DNA from: an uncultured Rhodocyclaceae bacterium
GTDB taxonomy: Bacteria; Pseudomonadota; Gammaproteobacteria; Burkholderiales; Rhodocyclaceae
Assembly (NCBI GenBank): GCA_903930805.1
Contig: CAIYZZ010000203.1
Span: 1-11,036, forward strand
DNA length: 11,036 nt
Reading direction: 5' to 3'
Shown one piece after another: positions 1 through 7,441 of this stretch. Within the stretch, counting starts at the first letter, position 1, and each line of letters opens with the position of its first letter. Below the pieces are notes generated by a model. It made no database searches. It had not been told where the DNA came from and saw nothing but the letters and a program-made list of their open reading frames with translations. A program made the translations under genes and the position numbers.

Positions 1-264
1 GAGGATCGAGCTCGGATTGTTTTCGTCCTCGATGAGGAAGCGCACGATGCTGTCTTCGTCGGCCTGGGCCAAGTGTGGATGGTGCTCGCTGAAGATCTGG
101 TCGAGTCCGGCCACCTTGAGCAGCACGTCCCAGCCGAAGGCGGCATCGCGCGGCAGATCGAGCAGCACCTGCGTCGTGCTGTTGATGAAGCGCGCGGTAT
201 TTTCGGCACGCTCGAGATAGCGGCCCATCCAGTAGAGATTTTCGGCGACGCGCGAGAGCATCAT
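1..264 (-). CDS. Alpha-E domain protein, 5' part only (runs off the left edge)
   Basis: The gene starts at ATG 264-262 and stays open to base 1, giving the first 88 residues. The N-terminus, [20 protein letters not shown], is the signature opening of the alpha-E family: a mostly helical protein of roughly 310 residues with no assigned catalytic activity. It is known almost only beside circularly permuted ATP-grasp proteins and transglutaminase-like peptidases. The start overlaps the stop of the upstream ATP-grasp gene as ATGA, so translation of the two is probably coupled. A second ATG follows directly (261-259) and could be the real initiator; the difference is one residue. Family membership is read from the sequence. 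A role as partner or scaffold of the ATP-grasp enzyme is inference from gene context. Confidence 0.9.
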   Translation of the reverse strand, partial: MMLSRVAENLYWMGRYLERAENTARFINSTTQVLLDLPRDAAFGWDVLLKVAGLDQIFSEHHPHLAQADEDSIVRFLIEDENNPSSIL

Positions 265-1730
265 GCTTCCTCGGTGTTGATGATCCAGGTGTCCTTGCTG
301 CCGCCCCCCTGGGATGAATTGACGATCAGCGAACCTTCACGCAAGGCCACGCGCGTGAGCCCGCCGGTCGTAGCATAGAGCTTGTCGGACTGCAGCACGA
401 AGGGGCGCAGGTCGAGGTGGCGCGGCGCCATTTTGTCGCCGATCAAGGTCGGTGCAGTGGAGATCGAGAGCGTCGGTTGCGCCATGTAGTTGCGCGGATT
501 GGCGCGGATCAGGTCGGCGAACTGCAGGCGCTCTTCTGCGCTGGCGCGCGGCCCGATCAGCATCCCGTAGCCACCCGACTCGTTGGCCGGCTTGACGACG
601 AGCTTGTCGAGGTTGGCGAGCACATACTCGCGCTGGTCTTCAACCATGCACATGTACGAAGGCACGTTGGGCAGGATCGGATCCTGGTCGAGGTAGTACT
701 TGATGATCTGCGGCACGAAGGTATACACCACCTTGTCGTCGGCCACGCCCGCGCCCGGTGCATTGGCGATGCCGACCTTGCCGGCACGCCAGGCGCGCAT
801 CAGGCCGGGTACGCCGAGCGCAGAGTCGGGGCGGAAAGCCTCGGGATCAAGAAAGTCGTCGTCGATGCGGCGGTAGATCACATCGACGCGCCGAAGCCCG
901 GAAATCGTCTTCATGTAGACGCAGTCGTCGGCCTGGACAACGAGGTCGGAGCCCTCGACGAGGATCGCACCCATCTTCTGGGCGAGGTAGCTGTGCTCGA
1001 AATATGCCGAATTGTAGATGCCTGGTGTCAGCACGACGATCACGGGACGGTCGCCGGCTTGATTGTGACGGGGCGAGAGCGCCGCCAGCGTGTCGTAAAG
1101 CTGCGTCGGGTAGTCATCGATCGGCAGAATGTCGCTCGATTTGAATAGTTCGGGGAACAGCCGTTTCATCAGCTGGCGGTTTTCCAGCATGTAGGAAACC
1201 CCCGAGGGGACGCGCAGGTTGTCCTCGAGCACATAAACGGTGCCGTCCTTGTCGCGCACCAAATCGGTGCCGCATACGTGCGCCCACACCCCAAAGCGGG
1301 GCGTCATCCCCTTGCATTGCGCACGGAAATTTTTCGAACCTTCCAGCACTTCAATGGGGAAAATGCAGTCCCGGACGATTTTCTGCTCGTTGTAAAGATC
1401 GTCGATGAAGAGGTTGAGCGCCGTCAGGCGCTGCTTGAGGCCGGCGTCAATCCGATCCCACTCCCGGCGCGACATGGTGCGCGGGATGATGTCGAAGGGC
1501 CAGACACGGTCGATGTTGCCAGCATCGCTATACACCGTGAAGGTGATGCCCATCGCCATGATGGCAGCGTCGACACTCTCGCGACGTGCCACCAACTCGG
1601 CGGTGCCCAAGCGGTCAAGATAGCTGAACAACACACGGGAAGCCGGACGTGGTTGCCGCTGTGCGTCGAGCAACTCGTCGTAAGCATCGTTGGCGTGGGG
1701 CTGGGGGTAATTCAGCATTTCTAGTGGCAT
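261..1730 (-). CDS. Circularly permuted ATP-grasp type 2 protein (DUF404/DUF407 family)
   Basis: This 489-residue protein has the length and motifs of the circularly permuted ATP-grasp family, predicted to join a carboxylate to an amine with ATP, probably in the cytoplasm. I see the acidic block [19 protein letters not shown] (residues 167-185), the nucleotide-binding stretch [13 protein letters not shown] (378-390, Lys380 and a Gly-rich loop), HLDLRPFV (438-445) and the terminal [12 protein letters not shown] (471-482). No signal peptide or membrane segment is visible. The start chosen is ATG 1730, preceded by GGAAGAG only a few bases away; Met5 is an alternative with a poorer site. The gene leads a minus-strand unit with the alpha-E gene (ATGA overlap) and is divergent from the Anbu gene. 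The substrate is unknown. The ligase role is a family prediction, not something the sequence proves. Confidence 0.92.
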   Translation of the reverse strand: MPLEMLNYPQPHANDAYDELLDAQRQPRPASRVLFSYLDRLGTAELVARRESVDAAIMAMGITFTVYSDAGNIDRVWPFDIIPRTMSRREWDRIDAGLKQRLTALNLFIDDLYNEQKIVRDCIFPIEVLEGSKNFRAQCKGMTPRFGVWAHVCGTDLVRDKDGTVYVLEDNLRVPSGVSYMLENRQLMKRLFPELFKSSDILPIDDYPTQLYDTLAALSPRHNQAGDRPVIVVLTPGIYNSAYFEHSYLAQKMGAILVEGSDLVVQADDCVYMKTISGLRRVDVIYRRIDDDFLDPEAFRPDSALGVPGLMRAWRAGKVGIANAPGAGVADDKVVYTFVPQIIKYYLDQDPILPNVPSYMCMVEDQREYVLANLDKLVVKPANESGGYGMLIGPRASAEERLQFADLIRANPRNYMAQPTLSISTAPTLIGDKMAPRHLDLRPFVLQSDKLYATTGGLTRVALREGSLIVNSSQGGGSKDTWIINTEEA

Positions 1731-1748
1731 GGCTCTTCCGGTGTCTTT

Positions 1749-1777
1749 TCTTTACGCTGGCCTGTGCAACGCAACAA
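1749..1777 (-). promoter_or_regulatory. Possible promoter of the ATP-grasp/alpha-E unit
   Basis: Read on the minus strand, TTGTTG (1777-1772) and TAAAGA (1754-1749) are 17 bases apart, just upstream of the ATP-grasp start. Each box matches the sigma-70 consensus at only three of six positions, so this is a weak candidate supported mainly by spacing and location in the divergent gap. Confidence 0.2.
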
Positions 1778-1787
1778 ACGCGCCAGC
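1756..1787. repeat. Short inverted repeat in the divergent intergenic region
   Basis: GCTGGC (1756-1761) and GCCAGC (1782-1787) form a perfect 6-base inverted repeat with a 20-base spacer, in the middle of the 113-base gap between the two divergent arms. It could be an operator serving both directions, but a 6-base arm can easily occur by chance in a GC-rich stretch. Confidence 0.25.
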
Positions 1788-1808
1788 CCGTAAATTGGCG
1801 CAAGGGCA

Positions 1809-1814
1809 TACAAT
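1809..1814 (+). promoter_or_regulatory. Possible -10 box for the Anbu gene
   Basis: TACAAT matches the sigma-70 -10 consensus at five of six positions and lies 29 bases before the Anbu start codon. That would give a short leader of about 23 bases. No convincing -35 box lies 16-18 bases upstream, so the call is tentative and might need an activator if real. Confidence 0.3.
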
Positions 1815-1843
1815 CTACGCTATTCCTTTCAGCCACCTGCATC

Positions 1844-2623
1844 ATGACCTACTGCCTAGCCATCAATGTCAATGAAGGCCTTGTCCTTTGTACCGATTCG
1901 CGCACCAACGCGGGTACCGACAACGTCAGCGTCTATTCGAAAATGCACAACTTCGTCTGGCCCGGCGAACGCTTCTTCTCGCTGCTCTCGGCCGGCAACC
2001 TGGCTACCACACAGGCAGTCGTCAAAAAGCTCAACAGCGACATCGCCGCCGCACTGACCCCCAACTTGCTGTCGGTCAATAACATGCAGGAGGCGGCCGA
2101 CTATCTCGGCATGATCAGCACCCAGGTGCAAAAGCTGCACTCCACCCGCGACACCGGCACCACCAACTTCGAGGCCACCTTCATCTTCGCCGGGCAGATC
2201 GCCGGCCAGGCCCCGGAAGTGTTCATGGTCTACCCGCAGGGCAACTACATCCACGAATCGAATGAGCATCCCTTCCTGCAGATCGGCGAGATCAAGTACG
2301 GCAAGCCCATCCTCGACCGCGTCATCAAGCGCGACGTATTTCTCGAGCGAGCGGCGCGTTGCGCGCTGGTGTCGATGAATTCGACCATCCGCAGCAACGT
2401 CACCGTCGGCCCCCCCGTCGAACTGCTGATTTACGAACGCGACAGCCTCACCGCCGGCCGGCGCATTTACTTCAACGAAGATGATCCCTTCGCCCGCCAA
2501 CTGTCGGAGAAATGGAACGAGGGCCTGTTGATGGCTCTGCAGAACCTCCCGCGCTTTGACTGGGAAGACGCCAACAAGGATGTCGGCGGGCAACATCGGG
2601 TCGTCAATTTCCCTTCGGGCTGA
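1844..2623 (+). CDS. anbu: Anbu: proteasome-type N-terminal nucleophile hydrolase
   Basis: This 259-residue protein belongs to the Anbu family, bacterial relatives of proteasome beta subunits and HslV. The open frame extends upstream to about 1649, but I place the start at ATG 1844. That puts Thr right after Met in MTYCLAINVNEGLVLCTDSR, as needed for Thr to become the free N-terminal nucleophile. Counting from Met, Thr2, Asp18 (CTDSR) and Lys33 (YSKMH) match proteasome Thr1, Asp17 and the Lys32/33 position. A longer start would also run through the divergent promoter gap. No strong Shine-Dalgarno sequence is visible, so the start rests on family logic. Structural work on other Anbu proteins shows open helical assemblies; the natural substrate is not settled as far as I know. 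Context suggests processing or turnover of whatever the neighbouring ligases make (inference). Confidence 0.92.
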   Translation: MTYCLAINVNEGLVLCTDSRTNAGTDNVSVYSKMHNFVWPGERFFSLLSAGNLATTQAVVKKLNSDIAAALTPNLLSVNNMQEAADYLGMISTQVQKLHSTRDTGTTNFEATFIFAGQIAGQAPEVFMVYPQGNYIHESNEHPFLQIGEIKYGKPILDRVIKRDVFLERAARCALVSMNSTIRSNVTVGPPVELLIYERDSLTAGRRIYFNEDDPFARQLSEKWNEGLLMALQNLPRFDWEDANKDVGGQHRVVNFPSG

Positions 2624-2638
2624 GCTGGGCAATTTCCG

Positions 2639-2667
2639 CCGCGCAATGGTCATGCGCGGTCATGCGG
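2639..2667. repeat. Small hairpin and 10-base tandem repeat between Anbu and transglutaminase genes
   Basis: CCGCGCA (2639-2645) pairs perfectly with TGCGCGG (2653-2659) around a 7-base loop. Overlapping it, GGTCATGCGC (2648-2657) and GGTCATGCGG (2658-2667) form a tandem repeat differing at the last base. No T-run follows, so it is not a typical intrinsic terminator. It may be an mRNA processing or partial attenuation element inside the two-gene unit, or an operator. Confidence 0.4.
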
Positions 2668-2716
2668 CACGTTCGTTGCATGGGCTTGGTGTTATCCCCT
2701 TTCGTGGTCACCCTCC

Positions 2717-5700
2717 ATGTCCATTCGCGTCGCCCTCCGGCACACCACCCGCTACGCCTTTGATCGTGCCGTCAGTCTCTGGCCGCACGAGGTGCGCTTG
2801 CGCCCGGCGGCACACAGCCGCACACCTATTCACAGCTATTCGCTGAATATCGAGCCGGCCGGCCATTTTCTGAATTGGCAGCAGGATCCCTTCGGCAACT
2901 GGGTGGCGCGCCTGGTTTTCCCGGAAAAAGCCGAAGCGCTGGAAATCACCGTCGACCTGCTGGCCGACATGACGGTCATCAACCCCTTCGACTTCTTCAT
3001 CGACGAAGCTTCCGAGAAGTTTCCCTTCGAATATCCGGAAGGTTTGAAGCGCGAACTCGGCCCCTATCTCGAAGCCGACCCCGTCACGCCCTTGCTGGCC
3101 GACTGGCTGGCGCGTACCCACAAGGAGTTCCTCTGTGCGGAAATGCGCACCATCGACATGCTGGTCGGCATCAACCAGCGCGTACAGGGCGATGTCGGCT
3201 ACATCGTGCGCCTCGAAGCCGGCGTGCAGACGCCGGAAGAAACACTGGAACTCAAACGCGGCTCCTGTCGCGACTCGGCCTGGCTGCTGGTGCAGGCGCT
3301 GCGACACCTGGGCCTGGCGGCGCGCTTTGCCTCGGGCTACCTGATCCAGTTGAAGGCCGACGTCAAGGCGCTCGACGGTCCTTCCGGCACCGACCACGAC
3401 TTCACCGACCTGCATGCCTGGACGGAAGTGTTCATCCCCGGCGCCGGCTGGATCGGCCTCGATCCGACCTCGGGCCTGCTGGCCGGCGAAGGCCATATTC
3501 CGCTGGCCTGCACGGCCATGCCGTCATCAGCCGCGCCGGTCATCGGCGGCACCGAAGTCTGCGAAACGCACTTCGATTTCGCCATGCAGGTCACGCGCAT
3601 CCACGAAGACCCGCGTGTCACTCAGCCCTATACCGAAGCGCAATGGCAGGCGCTACTCGACCTCGGCCATCAGGTCGATGCCGAGCTGGCCGAGCATGAT
3701 GTGCGCCTCACCATGGGCGGCGAGCCGACCTTCGTCTCGATCGACGACATGGAGGGCGCGGAGTGGAATTACACCGCCTTGTCGGACAAAAAGCGCGAAC
3801 TGGCGGGCGATCTGCTCAAGCGCCTGCAGGGCCACTTTGCGCCAGGTGCGATGCTGCATTACGGCCAGGGCAAGTGGTATCCCGGCGAGCCGTTGCCGCG
3901 CTGGGCGCTCGGTTGCTACTGGCGCACCGACGGCAAGCCCTTGTGGAACGAACACAAGCTGCTGGTCACCACGGACGGCGCCGGCTCACAAACGACCGCA
4001 GATGCCTTGGCGTTCATCCAGCACCTGACGCACGAGCTCGGGCTCGACGCAGGCTTCGTCATTCCCGCCTTCGAAGACGTCACGCGCATCATCGACGAAG
4101 AACAGCGTTGGCCGGAGAATTTCGACCCGCTCAAGCTCGACCTGAAACAGGCCGACGAACGCCGACGCGTGGCGAAACTGATCGAACGCGGCCTCGGCGC
4201 AGCGGCTGGCTATGTACTGCCATTGAAAGCCCTGCCCTCTGCCAAAAAGAGCCGTCCCGCCAAAGCCGACTTTTCCATACGCTTCCGTTCCGGCCCGTGG
4301 CCGCTGAAGCGTGAGCACCTCTACCTGATTCCCGGTGACTCCCCGCTCGGCCTGCGCCTGCCGCTCGCCTCACTGCCTTGGGTAGCGCCCGAAGACAAGG
4401 AGGAGGAACTTGGTCGTGACCCGTTCGAAGCGCTTGAAGCCTTGCCAGAATCGGCAACAGCGGCAACGCCGGCACCGAAGAAAAAAACAGTAGCTTCCAA
4501 GTCGTCTGAAACCAAATCCGGCTATGACCCCAAGGAAATCGTACACACCGCCCTGTGCGCCGAGGTGCGCGATGGCGTGCTGTGCGTCTTCCTGCCGCCG
4601 GTGCCCTTGCTGGAAGATTTTGTCATCCTGCTGACAGCGATCGAAACCACCGCCAGTGCTTTGGCCATTCCGTTGCGGCTGGAAGGCTACACGCCACCGT
4701 CCGATCCGCGCCTCAAAGAATTCCGCATCACGCCCGACCCAGGCGTGATCGAGGTGAACATCCATCCGGCCAGTCGCTGGACACAACTGGTGGAAAACAT
4801 GCAGACGCTCTACGAAGAAGCACGCCTGACGCGGCTAGGCACCGAAAAATTCATGCTCGACGGTCGCCACACCGGCACTGGCGGCGGCAATCACGTCACG
4901 CTCGGCGCCGCCACGCCGGCCGACTCGCCCTGCCTGCGCCGGCCGGACCTGCTGATGAGCCTGATCAGCTACTGGCAGCACCACCCGGCGCTGTCCTACC
5001 TGTTCTCCGGCATGTTCATCGGCCCCACCAGCCAGGCGCCGCGCGTCGACGAGGCGCGCCACGAAAGCCTCTACGAGCTGGAGATTGCCTTCCAGCAGAT
5101 GCAGGAAAAACTAAAAGCCGGCGAAGAAAGCCTGCAACCTTGGCTTGTCGATCGCCTGTTGCGCAACCTGCTCATCGATCTCTCCGGCAATACACACCGT
5201 GCCGAGTTCTGCATCGACAAGCTGTATTCGCCTGACAGCGCGACGGGCCGGCTCGGCCTGGTCGAATTCCGCGGCTTCGAGATGCCGCCCCACGCCCAGA
5301 TGGCGCTGCTGCAGATGCTGCTGCTGCGCGCGCTGGTCGCCCGTTTCTGGCAGAAACCCTATCAGGGCAGCCTGATGCGCTGGAGCACCGAACTGCATGA
5401 CCGCTTCATGCTGCCGCACTTCGTGGCGCAGGACATGCGCGACGTCGTGCTCGACCTGCAACGCGCCGGTTACGCCTTCGAGTTCGACTGGTTCGCGCCC
5501 TTCCTCGAATTCCGCTTCCCGCGCTTTGGCACCGTCGTCTATCACGGCATCGAGATCGAGCTGCGCCAGGCCATCGAACCCTGGCATGTGCTCGGTGAAG
5601 AAGTCGGCGCTGGCGGGACGGCACGCTACGTCGATTCATCGGTCGAGCGCCTGCAGGTCAAGGTGCATCACATGCACGACACGCGCCATATCGTCACCTG

Positions 5701-6133
5701 CAACGGCCGCCCACTACCGCTGACGCCTACCGGCACACGCGGCGAGTTCGTCGCCGGCGTGCGCTACCGTGCCTGGTGCCCGCCCTCGGGGCTACACCCG
5801 ACCATCGGCGTGCAGGCACCGCTGGTGTTCGATCTGGTCGATAGCTGGAGCGGCCGCTCGATCGGCGGTTGCACCTACCACGTCGCCCACCCCGGCGGCC
5901 GCAACTACGATACTTTCCCCGTAAACGCCAACGAGGCCGAAGCACGCCGCGTTGCGCGCTTCTGGAACCACGGCCACACCGCCGGCCCGCTACACGTGCG
6001 CCGCGAAGGCCGCAACCCCGATTACCCGCTGACGCTGGATTTGCGTCGCGCACCGGAAGCATGGATGGAAGGTGAGATCTCCGTCGCCAGTGAGGTAGCG
6101 AGCGAAGTTGCCGCACCTACGCCCAAGCCTTAA
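2717..6133 (+). CDS. Transglutaminase-like peptidase fused to DUF2126 (putative amidoligase)
   Basis: A 1138-residue two-part protein. Residues 1-110 form the bacterial transglutaminase N-terminal domain (MSIRVALRHTTRYAFDR). Residues 110-265 are the papain-like core with the triad visible: Cys184 in KRGSCRDSAW, His233 in DLHAWTEVF and Asp249 in GLDPTSG. From about residue 325 (LTMGGEPTFVSIDD) to near the end is DUF2126, a family assigned to amidoligase-like enzymes, with TGTGGGNHVTLG (719-730) and RVDEARHESLYELE (776-789). An Ala/Pro/Lys/Ser-rich linker lies at about 574-601, and the C-terminal tail is low complexity. Full-length members of this fusion are usually about 1,100 residues, so it appears intact. 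No signal peptide or membrane segment is apparent. It starts 93 bases after Anbu, likely on the same transcript. A hydrolase joined to a ligase suggests that one protein trims and another part extends a peptide product (inference). The substrate is unknown. Confidence 0.93.
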   Translation: MSIRVALRHTTRYAFDRAVSLWPHEVRLRPAAHSRTPIHSYSLNIEPAGHFLNWQQDPFGNWVARLVFPEKAEALEITVDLLADMTVINPFDFFIDEASEKFPFEYPEGLKRELGPYLEADPVTPLLADWLARTHKEFLCAEMRTIDMLVGINQRVQGDVGYIVRLEAGVQTPEETLELKRGSCRDSAWLLVQALRHLGLAARFASGYLIQLKADVKALDGPSGTDHDFTDLHAWTEVFIPGAGWIGLDPTSGLLAGEGHIPLACTAMPSSAAPVIGGTEVCETHFDFAMQVTRIHEDPRVTQPYTEAQWQALLDLGHQVDAELAEHDVRLTMGGEPTFVSIDDMEGAEWNYTALSDKKRELAGDLLKRLQGHFAPGAMLHYGQGKWYPGEPLPRWALGCYWRTDGKPLWNEHKLLVTTDGAGSQTTADALAFIQHLTHELGLDAGFVIPAFEDVTRIIDEEQRWPENFDPLKLDLKQADERRRVAKLIERGLGAAAGYVLPLKALPSAKKSRPAKADFSIRFRSGPWPLKREHLYLIPGDSPLGLRLPLASLPWVAPEDKEEELGRDPFEALEALPESATAATPAPKKKTVASKSSETKSGYDPKEIVHTALCAEVRDGVLCVFLPPVPLLEDFVILLTAIETTASALAIPLRLEGYTPPSDPRLKEFRITPDPGVIEVNIHPASRWTQLVENMQTLYEEARLTRLGTEKFMLDGRHTGTGGGNHVTLGAATPADSPCLRRPDLLMSLISYWQHHPALSYLFSGMFIGPTSQAPRVDEARHESLYELEIAFQQMQEKLKAGEESLQPWLVDRLLRNLLIDLSGNTHRAEFCIDKLYSPDSATGRLGLVEFRGFEMPPHAQMALLQMLLLRALVARFWQKPYQGSLMRWSTELHDRFMLPHFVAQDMRDVVLDLQRAGYAFEFDWFAPFLEFRFPRFGTVVYHGIEIELRQAIEPWHVLGEEVGAGGTARYVDSSVERLQVKVHHMHDTRHIVTCNGRPLPLTPTGTRGEFVAGVRYRAWCPPSGLHPTIGVQAPLVFDLVDSWSGRSIGGCTYHVAHPGGRNYDTFPVNANEAEARRVARFWNHGHTAGPLHVRREGRNPDYPLTLDLRRAPEAWMEGEISVASEVASEVAAPTPKP

Positions 6134-6172
6134 AGGCCTTATTGGTACTTCTTGAAAACGGTGTTTGCGTCC

Positions 6173-6200
6173 CGGTGCGCACGCTCCAGCGTGCGCATTG
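6173..6200. repeat. Strong hairpin between the transglutaminase and ribBA genes
   Basis: TGCGCACGCT (6176-6185) and AGCGTGCGCA (6188-6197) are perfect inverted copies separated by CC. Two G-T wobbles and one C-G pair extend the stem to 6173-6200. It lies 40 bases after the transglutaminase stop. There is no T-run on the plus strand and no matching A-run before it, so it is not a classical intrinsic terminator on either strand. It may stop or stabilise the upstream transcript or bind a protein. Confidence 0.6.
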
Positions 6201-6289
6201 ACGGATCCTCAGCTTGTGGTGGTGCTGTCTGTCGTTGTTTGGTCATCTGCAATCGCATGCTCGGGAAATGGCGATGTCGCGCATGCCCG

Positions 6290-6314
6290 TATTATCTCCC
6301 GCCCGGCGTAAAAT
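6290..6314 (+). promoter_or_regulatory. Candidate -10 boxes of the ribBA promoter
   Basis: TATTAT (6290-6295) and TAAAAT (6309-6314) each match the sigma-70 -10 consensus at five of six positions, upstream of the ribBA start. Neither has a good -35 box at the usual spacing. The second would give a leader of about 20 bases, leaving no room for a riboswitch. A promoter is expected here because this is the first gap before the compact plus-strand series. Confidence 0.3.
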
Positions 6315-6330
6315 GTGCGCCTTCCCCGAC

Positions 6331-6334
6331 GGAG
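6331..6334 (+). promoter_or_regulatory. Ribosome binding site that fixes the GTG start of ribBA
   Basis: GGAG lies six bases before GTG 6341. It selects that codon over upstream in-frame starts in the frame that opens near 6152, whose translated extension (Cys/Arg-rich) does not resemble the RibB family. Confidence 0.7.
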
Positions 6335-6340
6335 CCCACC

Positions 6341-7441
6341 GTGAGCATCAGCCCAGTACAAGACATCGTTAACGACATGCGCGCAGGCAAAATGGTCATC
6401 CTCGTTGACGAGGAAGATCGCGAAAACGAGGGTGATCTCGTCCTGGCCGCCGAACATGTGACCCCCGAAGCAATCAACTTCATGGCCAGGTTCGGTCGCG
6501 GCTTGATCTGCCTGACGCTCACCGAGAGCCGCTGCCGCCAGCTCGATCTACCCCTGATGGTACGCAACAACAAGGCGCCGCACGGTACCGCCTTCACCAT
6601 GTCGATCGAAGCCGCCGTGGGTGTGACCACCGGCATCTCGGCACATGATCGCTCACGCACGGTACAAGCCGCAGTCGCAAAGAATGCAAAGGCTACCGAC
6701 ATCGTTCAGCCCGGCCATATTTTTCCGCTAATGGCACAAAAGGGCGGTGTGCTGGTGCGCGCCGGCCATACCGAGGCAGGTTGCGATCTGGCCCAGATGG
6801 CGAGCTGCGAGCCAGCTGCGGTGATTTGCGAGATCCTCAAGGACGACGGCACGATGGCGCGGCTCCCCGACCTGCTGGTTTTTGCGCAGGAGCACGGGCT
6901 GAAGATCGGCACCATCCGCGACCTGATCCAGTACCGGTCCGAAAACGAAAAGCTCGTCGAATGCGTGGCTGACAAGGAAGTGATCTGCGCCCACGGCAGC
7001 TTTCGCCTGCGGGCCTTCGCTGACCGCACGTGCGGCGACGTACATCTGACTCTGAGCCGGGGTGAAATTCGCTCAGAGCTTGAAACTTTAGTGCGGGTGC
7101 ATGAGCCGGTTACCGTGCTCGACTTTCTCGATTGCGAAAGTCACCGCCATACTTTCAGCGTCGACCAGGCGATGCGGGCCATCGCCAAGGCAGGTAGCGG
7201 CGTGATCGTACTGCTGCACCGAGATGAGTCCAGTGCCAATCTGCTCAGCGCACTGAAGGCGGACGAGGATCGCCAAGCGGTGAAATGGGATCCGCGTCTT
7301 TACGGCATTGGCGCGCAGATTCTGCGCGAGCTCGGCGTCGGCAAGATGCGACTGTTGTCCAGCCCGCGCAAGATGCCGAGCATGGCGGGCTTCGGACTCG
7401 AAATCTGCGGCTATTTATCTCCAGAAGGGATCCCGTCATGA
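6341..7441 (+). CDS. ribBA: 3,4-dihydroxy-2-butanone-4-phosphate synthase with degenerate GTP cyclohydrolase II domain (RibBX type)
   Basis: This 366-residue cytoplasmic enzyme should convert ribulose 5-phosphate to 3,4-dihydroxy-2-butanone 4-phosphate and formate for riboflavin synthesis. Residues 1-205 form the RibB domain with [10 protein letters not shown] (23-32) and GHTEAGCDL (142-150), both intact. The second domain (about 210-366) follows the GTP cyclohydrolase II fold in sequence, for example [13 protein letters not shown], but lacks its active-site signatures. The three zinc cysteines align by eye to Val257, His268 and His270, and the RQEGRGIG stretch reads RDESSANL. This matches the RibBX variant described in Proteobacteria, so GTP cyclohydrolase II must be encoded elsewhere. 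The start is GTG 6341 with GGAG six bases upstream. It overlaps ribH by ATGA. Databases will probably label it RibBA or RibB. Confidence 0.92.
   Translation: MSISPVQDIVNDMRAGKMVILVDEEDRENEGDLVLAAEHVTPEAINFMARFGRGLICLTLTESRCRQLDLPLMVRNNKAPHGTAFTMSIEAAVGVTTGISAHDRSRTVQAAVAKNAKATDIVQPGHIFPLMAQKGGVLVRAGHTEAGCDLAQMASCEPAAVICEILKDDGTMARLPDLLVFAQEHGLKIGTIRDLIQYRSENEKLVECVADKEVICAHGSFRLRAFADRTCGDVHLTLSRGEIRSELETLVRVHEPVTVLDFLDCESHRHTFSVDQAMRAIAKAGSGVIVLLHRDESSANLLSALKADEDRQAVKWDPRLYGIGAQILRELGVGKMRLLSSPRKMPSMAGFGLEICGYLSPEGIPS

Noticed and set aside
417..1148. A 243-codon plus-strand open frame across the ATP-grasp gene
   Set aside because: Arg/His/Val-rich shadow of the minus-strand ATP-grasp gene, without a family match or ribosome binding site.
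1856..2653. A 265-codon minus-strand open frame opposite Anbu
   Set aside because: It is the mirror of a well-supported Anbu gene; its Gly/Ala/Val/Asp-rich translation resembles no family and reflects GC-rich third positions on the other strand.
2708..3496. A 262-codon minus-strand open frame opposite the transglutaminase domain
   Set aside because: The plus strand carries the conserved Cys-His-Asp protein; the antisense translation has no recognisable motif.
4435..4520. Possible frameshift or gene boundary in the low-complexity stretch of the transglutaminase-DUF2126 gene
   Set aside because: The frame stays open and conserved DUF2126 sequence continues on both sides, so it is a flexible linker.
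6133..6140. AAGGCCTT palindrome at the transglutaminase stop
   Set aside because: Eight-base palindromes are frequent by chance and nothing nearby supports a function.
6173..6200. An intrinsic terminator for the transglutaminase gene
   Set aside because: The stem is strong but neither strand has the following T-run, so I list it as a hairpin without that function.
6134..6340. An FMN riboswitch before ribBA
   Set aside because: None of the conserved RFN-element segments can be recognised, and the likely -10 box leaves a leader of only about 20 bases.
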